Source of the DNA: an uncultured Verrucomicrobiales bacterium
GTDB lineage: Bacteria; Verrucomicrobiota; Verrucomicrobiia; Verrucomicrobiales; Akkermansiaceae
Direction of reading: 5' to 3'
Length of the DNA: 6,627 bases
NCBI GenBank assembly: GCA_937952875.1
Contig: CALFDI010000136.1
Location: forward strand, 1-6,627
The notes under the pieces are model-generated. The model did not search any database and was not told the DNA's origin. It worked only from the letters and a program-made list of their open reading frames with translations. The position numbers and the translations under genes are program-made. Below, one piece after another: positions 1-5,451 of this stretch (the stretch's first letter is position 1; each line of letters begins with the position of its first letter).

Positions 1-339
1 CTTTGGGTCCCGATACGGGTGGCGAATGAGAATCACTCTTCCCCATCCCAGCCTCACGTCATAAGCAAATGTCACGACCCCGTCAGCGCAGGCATAGATC
101 GGATCATGCAGATCAGTATCTCCTCCACCTAGACCATTCCAATCTTCGCCAAAATGAACGGGAGATCGCAAACGCAATCCACGAGCCTTATAGTAGCCAT
201 TACTATCAGGCTTACCCACCGGAAAATCAAAACCGTCAGCTAGCCTCATACGCACAGGCTCTGCCAAAAGCGAAGAACATGGCAAGAGCATCAGCAAGGC
301 GAGCAAACGATAAATCCACCGTGTAGGGATCATGGACAT
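1..339 (-). CDS. Secreted M23-family metallopeptidase, N-terminal part (cut by window edge)
   Basis: Reading the minus strand from ATG at 339 gives 113 open codons running off the left edge. Residues 1-26 look like a Sec signal peptide: a basic start (R7, R11), then the hydrophobic run LLALLMLLPCSSLLA, with likely cleavage before E27. C21 lies in LLPC, a poor lipobox, so a lipoprotein is possible but less likely. Residues 61-69 contain HFGEDWNG, the first zinc-ligand motif of M23/LytM peptidases (H62 and D66, four apart). This is followed by DPIYACADGVVTFA and GWGRVILIRH, the usual beta-strand pattern of the fold. The second HxH zinc motif would lie beyond the window. Such enzymes cut peptide cross-links in peptidoglycan; the exact bond is not predictable here. 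The start could equally be the second ATG at 333. The nearest purine-rich SD-like stretch (AAGGGG) is 17 bases upstream of 339, which is too far. A terminator separates this gene from the gene upstream, so it probably has its own promoter in 340-410. Family assignment is firm; function is partial. Confidence 0.82.
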   Translation of the reverse strand, partial: MSMIPTRWIYRLLALLMLLPCSSLLAEPVRMRLADGFDFPVGKPDSNGYYKARGLRLRSPVHFGEDWNGLGGGDTDLHDPIYACADGVVTFAYDVRLGWGRVILIRHPYRDPK

Positions 340-410
340 GGTGGCAGGATAGATATCCCCTTCATACCAGGAAAGGGTTTTTTCTGCCTGAAACGACTGG
401 ACATCAGGGC

Positions 411-451
411 AAAAAAAATCCGCCCTCCTGATCGAACTCAAGGAAGGCGGA
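411..451 (-). terminator. Intrinsic terminator after the methionine-rich protein gene
   Basis: On the minus strand, a 6-bp stem (TCCGCC at 419-424 pairing with GGCGGA at 446-451) continues, after one mismatch, into 3 more pairs (426-428 with 442-444). It closes a 13-base loop. Eight T's follow directly in the minus-strand sense (A's at 411-418). GC-rich stem plus T-tract is the classic Rho-independent form. It lies 33 bases past the stop codon at 484 and insulates the M23 peptidase gene downstream. Confidence 0.85.
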
Positions 452-483
452 AATCGAGAAAAGTCTAGAGTAACTCTCTGCTA

Positions 484-1338
484 TTAAGAGCCTTTTACTT
501 CTGTTAGTTCGACAGTGGTGAGAGCTTTGATAGGCATTCCAGCTGCGGCACCAGGAGCTGTGATACTCATATCCATGTCAGTGGTTACTTTTTTGATCTG
601 TCCCAACTTAATATCGAAAAGAAGAGTTCCATCAAATTTACGCGACTCTATATCAATGTTTCCATTTCCTTCGGGCATCGTCATTTTGCCTGTGTAAGCA
701 ATGTCCGCCATGCCACCTGTCACTGAGTTGAGCTTCATATCCATGACTACCTTAATGTCACCGCCTAGCTGTTTCATTGGCAAAATAGTCGTAGCCACCC
801 ACGCCTCACCAACGGCAATTGGCTTCGTAGGAAGATAATCATTAGAGGCCTTCATCATGTGCTTAAGTGTCTCGGCATCCATGAATTGGTCCAACATACC
901 TCCACCTCCTTGAGGCTCTTCTACTTTCATAATTTGGCCATCAGCTCCGTAGAGTGCTGAGACTTTGACTTTAAGCATTTCAGTGACAACTGCAGCTTCA
1001 GGTCCTTTAAGAGTTTCAGGATTCTTCGAATCAAGATCCATCATAGCTGCTCCATTCATCTCCATCTTCATGGCCACATCTTCGAAACTCATTGTCACCA
1101 TGTTCCCCTCTGCAGCCTTCGTCACAGAGTTCGTATATGTTTGCGTCATTGTCTGGGAGATTGCCATATTCTGACCTCCCTGATTCATAGACATCTTCAT
1201 ATTCATTGTCTGTTTGTTGACATAAGTCTTACCAGGCTCCCACTTGAGCATGAGTTTGACTTTTTCCTGCGCGTTGGCGCTCATCAGACTGAGGGCAAAA
1301 ATCCCGACTGCAGCCGAGAGCATCGTATTAATTTTCAT
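484..1338 (-). CDS. Secreted methionine-rich protein, DUF6263-like
   Basis: The product is 284 residues. The start was chosen at ATG 1338 because it gives a clean signal peptide: MKINTML, a hydrophobic core, then a cut after SANA (residues 20-23), leaving mature QEKVKL. The open frame extends upstream to 1368, but the extra ten residues would spoil the signal peptide. The mature part (about 261 residues) has no membrane segment, no cysteine and no catalytic motif I recognise. It is predicted to be largely beta-strand with alternating residues, as in NMKMSMN, AMKMEMN and KMTM. The layout of exported protein, opening LKWEPGKTY and repeated strands recalls DUF6263 proteins of Bacteroidota and PVC bacteria, whose function is unknown. 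That family name is from memory and not verified. I count 29 methionines in the mature chain, about 11%, far above normal. It is transcribed away from the haloperoxidase-like gene at 1489 and ends at a strong terminator. A role as ligand-binding lipocalin-like protein or as oxidant sink is speculation. Confidence 0.8.
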   Translation of the reverse strand: MKINTMLSAAVGIFALSLMSANAQEKVKLMLKWEPGKTYVNKQTMNMKMSMNQGGQNMAISQTMTQTYTNSVTKAAEGNMVTMSFEDVAMKMEMNGAAMMDLDSKNPETLKGPEAAVVTEMLKVKVSALYGADGQIMKVEEPQGGGGMLDQFMDAETLKHMMKASNDYLPTKPIAVGEAWVATTILPMKQLGGDIKVVMDMKLNSVTGGMADIAYTGKMTMPEGNGNIDIESRKFDGTLLFDIKLGQIKKVTTDMDMSITAPGAAAGMPIKALTTVELTEVKGS

Positions 1339-1488
1339 AACGTTAGTATAACGCCACGAAATCCACATCCCGCCTACTGAAAAAGAGGAATTCCTGCATT
1401 TTCCTTAAAATTGCATTATCTCAGCCCAAAGGCGAAAATCATATGCTTTTTATCTTTTTTAATTTTTTAGGGAATAATACTCTGACTT
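1339..1488. promoter_or_regulatory. Divergent promoter region between the methionine-rich and haloperoxidase-like genes
   Basis: These 150 bases must hold the start signals for both flanking genes. On the minus strand, TATACT (1345-1350) is a good -10 match that ends only 6 bases before the ATG at 1338, which would imply a leaderless or nearly leaderless message; no convincing -35 lies at 17 bases. On the plus strand the stretch 1441-1470 is very T-rich and is followed by AATAATACT (1473-1481) close to the ATG at 1489, a weak -10-like match. No clear operator palindrome was seen. The assignment is by position plus weak boxes. Confidence 0.35.
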
Positions 1489-3564
1489 ATGCCTCGTTCA
1501 CTCAAAAAACTTAGGACTTTATTACTAAGCATTTCATTTTCAGTAACTTGCGTTTCAGAAATCCAAGCTCAATCGGTCGCTAGAGGATGGAATGAACAGG
1601 CCTTGGATCTTGTTAGAGTCGATTTTCCAGCTCCTACAGTTCATGCACGGAATTTATTTCACCTGTCTGCCGCTATGTATGATGCTTGGGCTGCATACGA
1701 CTCTCAGTCCGTTGGCATTTTTCATAACGAAGTAGCCACTGTGCCCGGAATAGCGAATCCGACCGCGGCGGAGCTGCAAGCTGCTCGCAATGAAGCGGTA
1801 AGCTACGCGGCTTTCAGAATTCTACTTCATCGAGATCAGTATTCAGCTTCTATATTTATAAATGATATAGCCCTTCGAAATAGAATGTCTGATCTAGGCT
1901 TCGATCCTTTCGATGATTCACTCATTGGAGATTCTCCCGCAGCGGTAGGTAATCGCGTTGGAAACACCATCATCAACTCAAACGTAGCCGATGGAGCAAA
2001 CGAGATAAATACATACGCTGATACGTCGAATTACGCGACAGTGAACGGCACTTTAAAGATATTTGAAAGCGGCCCTGGAGTAACCAATGACCCGAATCGA
2101 TGGCAACCACTCGAATTCGAGGTAGCACAGACGCAGAATGATTTAGAGGCATCTCCTATCCAAGTCTTTGTGGACCCTCATTGGGGATATGTGACGCCTT
2201 TTGCCATAACAGGTGAAGCAATTGATGGCGTTTACAGCCATATTGATCCAGGCATGCCACCTCTGTTAGGAGGAGCGGGCGACGCTGACTTTAAAGAGCA
2301 AAACATCGAAGTCATCGAGCTCAGTGCTAAGCTAGACCCTGTGACTTCGGGCGACATTGACATCTCTCCCGCAGCGCAAGGAAACAATCCTCTAGGAACA
2401 AATGATGGTAGCGGCTATGCGCTCAATCCAGAAACAGGCCTACCATATGCCAGCAATAGCGTGAATCATGCAGACTACGGGCGAGCCATTGCGGAGTTCT
2501 GGGCGGATGGACCAGATTCTGAAACACCTCCCGGACACTGGAATGTGATAGCGAATGAGATTTCCGAACATCCAAATCTTCAAAGGAGAATTGAGGGCAC
2601 TGGAAATATCGTAGATGAACTAGAGTGGGATGTTAAACTCTACGTCTGCTTAAACGCAGCCCTGCACGATGCTGCGATTGCCGCATGGGGTGTGAAGGCG
2701 AAATACGACTACATTCGTCCGATTAGCAGCATTCGATATATGGGCAGCCTAGGGCAATCTAGCGACTCTACACTCCCTTCATACCATCCGAGTGGACTGC
2801 CCTTAAAAGTAGGCAGCGTAGAACTCGTAACAGCTAGCTCTAGTGCAACTGGTGAACGCCACGAGGGCCTGACTCCTGGAAAAATAGCGATCTACTCCTG
2901 GCAAGGTGAGCCTAATAACACCGCCACTCAGACAGGCGGCGTAGGATGGATCCATGCTGACAACTGGCTTCCATATCAACGTGATACATTTGTGACACCG
3001 GCCTTTGCTGGCTATGTGTCTGGGCACAGTGCCTTCAGCCGTGCCGCTGCTGAAGTCCTCACTCTCTTCACAGGAGATGAATATTTTCCAGGTGGCATCG
3101 GGACTCATCTTGTTCCTATGGGGAGTCTAGATTTTGAATTCGGCCCGAGCCAAGACCTCGAGCTTCAATGGGCGACGTATTACGATGCAGCAGACCAAGC
3201 AGGACTCTCTCGTCTTTATGGAGGTATTCATGTCGCTCCAGACGATGGCCCGGGGCGCGTTATGGGATCACTCGTAGGTAAGTCAGCCTACTCACTCATT
3301 AGACGATACTTAAACGGCAGCATTCTGACAGAATTCGCAAGCACCGCTACTGTCTCAGGTGATGACATCATCATCACCTGGTCAACGGTCGCAGATTATG
3401 AATATAAAGTGCAGACATCTACTTCATTAGCACCTGAGACATTTATGGATCTCACTTCTTACAGTGAAGTAGATGGAAAAATCGGATCATATACTGATCC
3501 AGGACCTATGATCTCAAAGCGCTTTTACCGGATCATGAGACAAGCCGTGCAGCAGAGTAACTAA
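1489..3564 (+). CDS. Secreted vanadium-dependent haloperoxidase / PAP2 family protein with C-terminal beta domain
   Basis: The product is 691 residues. A Sec signal peptide (about 1-27, KKLR then a hydrophobic run, cut after IQA) predicts export. Residues 31-71 (ARGWNEQALD, PTVHARNLFH, AAMYDAWAAYD) are the conserved helical opening of bacterial haloperoxidase-like proteins, often labelled DUF6851. The three vanadate/phosphate-site motifs are complete: K403-x6-R410-P411, S511-G512-H513, and S574-R575-x5-H581-x3-D585. By family knowledge H581 would bind vanadium and H513 is the acid-base residue. W400 and F506 fall where fungal chloroperoxidase has W350 and F397. Such enzymes oxidise halides with hydrogen peroxide; related acid phosphatases share the same site, so the reaction is not proven. 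Residues about 616-691 (ITWSTVADYEYKVQTST... SYTDPG... RFYRI) form a separate beta-sandwich-like module common at the ends of secreted verrucomicrobial proteins, perhaps for surface or glycan attachment. SD-like AGGGA lies 15 bases before the ATG, which is too far for normal spacing. The 3' end overlaps the convergent ftsQ by 4 bases. Confidence 0.88.
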   Translation: MPRSLKKLRTLLLSISFSVTCVSEIQAQSVARGWNEQALDLVRVDFPAPTVHARNLFHLSAAMYDAWAAYDSQSVGIFHNEVATVPGIANPTAAELQAARNEAVSYAAFRILLHRDQYSASIFINDIALRNRMSDLGFDPFDDSLIGDSPAAVGNRVGNTIINSNVADGANEINTYADTSNYATVNGTLKIFESGPGVTNDPNRWQPLEFEVAQTQNDLEASPIQVFVDPHWGYVTPFAITGEAIDGVYSHIDPGMPPLLGGAGDADFKEQNIEVIELSAKLDPVTSGDIDISPAAQGNNPLGTNDGSGYALNPETGLPYASNSVNHADYGRAIAEFWADGPDSETPPGHWNVIANEISEHPNLQRRIEGTGNIVDELEWDVKLYVCLNAALHDAAIAAWGVKAKYDYIRPISSIRYMGSLGQSSDSTLPSYHPSGLPLKVGSVELVTASSSATGERHEGLTPGKIAIYSWQGEPNNTATQTGGVGWIHADNWLPYQRDTFVTPAFAGYVSGHSAFSRAAAEVLTLFTGDEYFPGGIGTHLVPMGSLDFEFGPSQDLELQWATYYDAADQAGLSRLYGGIHVAPDDGPGRVMGSLVGKSAYSLIRRYLNGSILTEFASTATVSGDDIIITWSTVADYEYKVQTSTSLAPETFMDLTSYSEVDGKIGSYTDPGPMISKRFYRIMRQAVQQSN
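3477..3500 (-). terminator. Possible weak terminator for the rapA-ddl-ftsQ unit
   Basis: A perfect 6-bp hairpin, GGATCA (3484-3489) with TGATCC (3495-3500) and a 5-base loop, is followed on the minus strand by GA and five T's (A's at 3477-3481). It lies 61 bases past the ftsQ stop, inside the 3' coding part of the convergent haloperoxidase-like gene. The stem is short and AT-rich, so it may be weak or chance. No better terminator for the minus-strand genes was seen near 3561. Confidence 0.25.
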
Positions 3565-4460
3565 GATTCATTAATAGGCACCATTTGCACAGGGATATTC
3601 CTTTCAGGAATAAGGTTTGCGTTCATGAGACGACGATCTGTTTCTTGAGCACGCTCAAGGATTGTGACGAAGTCTTGAAGCTGACGTTCATGCTCATATA
3701 GCCCAAAAATAATACTAGAATTATCATAACACCTCACTTCCAGAGAATTTTCACTTCTTACCTGCACCGACTCGAATGGAGGCAGGTTCACAAGGCCATT
3801 ATTGACCAAGTCATTGGAAGTTTTCAGTAGTGAATAGGCTCTTAATCCCTCCTTATGTATCAGCTGCATCCCTGGGCCGATTTCTTTACGCTCTAGAGAC
3901 GGGAGTTTGATGATTGGAAATGCTTCATATCGTTTGAAAATGGCTGGATCACAGCTGAAGAGAGTTTTTTCCTGATCAACAAGCAGACCTCGAACGGCAT
4001 CTCGCCCTATCACACCTAGTGATTTACACTCGATCCAAGCGACAGGGACTCGCTCGATAAGGTCCACTTTAAGTGTGCCTGGGAGACGAACGAAAACCTC
4101 TGCACTTTTGACCTCAGGCATCGCCGTGAGTTTTTGTTCTAGCGCATCTGTATCGATCGAAAAAATACTCGAGTTCATCTCGATCTCACACGCCTCTAAG
4201 ACACGTATCCCTGAAATCTGGCACCCCTCAGGGAGCTCTAGTTGAGTGAGATGAAACTCTGCATTATTCCGCACAAAGTGGTTCCAGAGCAATTTACATC
4301 CGTAAGCTAAAGCAACGAAAAGACCTAAAATACTCAGCAATTTAAGCAATCGAGCCCCTATTTTTAGAGCATCGAAATACATGATCCGAGGCGACGAGAC
4401 GCTCACCTGGTGAAGGAACTCGCTGCGGGTTTGGATCTTTGTATTTCGTTTTTTAGCCAT
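3561..4460 (-). CDS. ftsQ: Cell division protein FtsQ (DivIB family)
   Basis: The product is 299 residues, the usual FtsQ size. It has the bitopic layout: a basic cytoplasmic tail (1-37, MAKKRNTKIQTR...), one membrane segment (about 38-58, LLKLLSILGLFVALAYGCKLL), then a periplasmic part. Residues about 68-140 are a POTRA domain with the typical sequence pattern: ISGIRVLEACEI, IFSIDTDALEQKLTAMPEVKSAEVFVRLPGTLKVDLIERVPVA. Residues about 141-299 fit the FtsQ beta domain, ending in LIPERNIPVQMV. FtsQ links early and late divisome proteins (FtsBL, FtsW/FtsI) at the septum. The ATG lies inside the end of ddl; the two genes overlap by 8 bases (ATGGCTAA) and there is no SD, so translational coupling to ddl is likely. 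The usual downstream partners ftsA and ftsZ are absent: the next gene is convergent and overlaps by 4 bases. Sequence identity to FtsQ is low outside the POTRA domain, as usual, but the ddl context supports the name. Confidence 0.88.
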   Translation of the reverse strand: MAKKRNTKIQTRSEFLHQVSVSSPRIMYFDALKIGARLLKLLSILGLFVALAYGCKLLWNHFVRNNAEFHLTQLELPEGCQISGIRVLEACEIEMNSSIFSIDTDALEQKLTAMPEVKSAEVFVRLPGTLKVDLIERVPVAWIECKSLGVIGRDAVRGLLVDQEKTLFSCDPAIFKRYEAFPIIKLPSLERKEIGPGMQLIHKEGLRAYSLLKTSNDLVNNGLVNLPPFESVQVRSENSLEVRCYDNSSIIFGLYEHERQLQDFVTILERAQETDRRLMNANLIPERNIPVQMVPINES

Positions 4461-5397
4461 TAGCTGAGGCGGCGGCGCGGGCTGCCAAAGACAACTCCGC
4501 TATTTTCAGACATAGCGGGCCGAAGTCGTAGCCTGCTTGCTTCCCCCCCATAGGGAGGAGGCTCGTTTCAGTCATGCCTGGGATAGTATTGACTTCCAGA
4601 ACATAAGGTTTGCCTAAAGAATTTACCAGAACATCTACCCGTGCGTAAACCTCAATATTAAGCGACTTATATGCGGCGAGTGCTGCAGCCTGTATAGACT
4701 CTGTCACATCTGCCGGAAATTCTGCCGGGCAAACGTATTGGCTACCCTCTTCAGACTCACCTCCACTGAGCCACGGATACTTTGTCGCCATATCATACCA
4801 TCCGTCTTCTGGAGGGATAATTTCCACGATGGGAAACACTTCGCCATTCATAACGCCGACGGTTAATTCGCGCCCTTCAACGAACTCTTCGATCAAGATC
4901 TGCCGTGCATATTGAGAGGCATCTCTCATAGCTGGCTGAAGCTGCGCCATTTTTTTCACGACATGAATGCCAACACTTGAGCCTTCGCACGGCGGCTTTA
5001 TCACGAAGGGTAATGACATTGAGGGAATTTGATTTACCGAGACCGATTCGCTCGCTGGAGTCGGCACACCTGCAGCGATGAATTTCTCCTTACTGAGTAA
5101 CTTATCAAATGCGACACGGCTACTCTCAGCATCAGTGCCTGTGTAAGGAATCCCTAGACCGTCTAAATAAGACTGAAGCCCTCCGTCTTCACCAAATGTG
5201 CCGTGAATCACATTAAAAACGAGCTGCACTCCTTCTGGTATCTCAGGAGTCGTCGTTGCCACATCCACTTCGATCACTTGGCAGCCTTCTCCTCGGAGGG
5301 CCTCGGCAACGGCCTTACCAGACGCGAGTGACACATCTCGCTCGGACCCAGGGCCACCCATTAACACTGCTATCAATTTCGTTTGATCGATCATCAT
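4453..5397 (-). CDS. ddl: D-alanine--D-alanine ligase
   Basis: The product is 314 residues from ATG 5397, typical for Ddl. It is a cytoplasmic ATP-grasp enzyme joining two D-alanines for the peptidoglycan stem peptide. Visible motifs in order: GGPGSERDVSL (14-24; E19 matches the D-Ala-binding Glu of E. coli DdlB), HGTFGEDGGLQ (65-75), PYTGTDAESSRVAFDK (84-99), FVIKPPCEGSSVGI (131-144; ATP-binding K134 and S140), EEFVEGRELTV (170-180), TKY (205-207; Y207 matches the Tyr selecting D-Ala over D-lactate), RVDVLV (253-258) and LEVNTIPGMTETSLLP (267-282; metal ligands D255, E268, N270). All catalytic residues are present. The loop after Y207 seems several residues longer than in E. coli. The frame stays open upstream to a TTG at 5439, but the extra 14 residues precede the normal Ddl start; ATG 5394 is an equal alternative. 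No SD is visible. It lies 54 bases after the rapA stop and overlaps ftsQ by 8 bases, so one operon is likely. Confidence 0.95.
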   Translation of the reverse strand: MMIDQTKLIAVLMGGPGSERDVSLASGKAVAEALRGEGCQVIEVDVATTTPEIPEGVQLVFNVIHGTFGEDGGLQSYLDGLGIPYTGTDAESSRVAFDKLLSKEKFIAAGVPTPASESVSVNQIPSMSLPFVIKPPCEGSSVGIHVVKKMAQLQPAMRDASQYARQILIEEFVEGRELTVGVMNGEVFPIVEIIPPEDGWYDMATKYPWLSGGESEEGSQYVCPAEFPADVTESIQAAALAAYKSLNIEVYARVDVLVNSLGKPYVLEVNTIPGMTETSLLPMGGKQAGYDFGPLCLKIAELSLAARAAASANG

Positions 5398-5451
5398 TTT
5401 TGTATGCGAATATGCTGCCTGAGCATGGTGAAAAACCAATACTAATTTCTT

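Noticed and set aside
69..326. 85-residue plus-strand open frame
   Set aside because: It lies opposite the M23 peptidase gene, whose minus-strand frame gives a signal peptide and zinc motif. The plus-strand product is basic, low in hydrophobic residues and matches nothing I know.
1339..1368. Ten-residue N-terminal extension of the methionine-rich protein (start at 1368)
   Set aside because: The sequence AGGCGGG stands before it, but starting there would put ten residues, including two Trp and one Arg, in front of a clean signal peptide beginning at 1338.
2803..3108. 101-residue minus-strand frame inside the haloperoxidase-like gene
   Set aside because: It covers the conserved SGH motif region on the other strand. 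Its product has no recognisable features.
3596..3612. Hairpin TATTCC/GGAATA just past the haloperoxidase-like stop codon
   Set aside because: It is a 6-bp AT-rich stem followed by AGGTTTGCG with no proper T-tract, inside ftsQ coding sequence. I do not accept it as a plus-strand terminator.
5398..5439. TTG start for ddl adding 14 residues, and a 10-codon frame (MLRQHIRIQK) just before the ddl ATG
   Set aside because: The extension precedes the usual Ddl N-terminus and has no SD. The tiny frame's stop overlaps the ATGATG, but a leader-peptide role has no other support.
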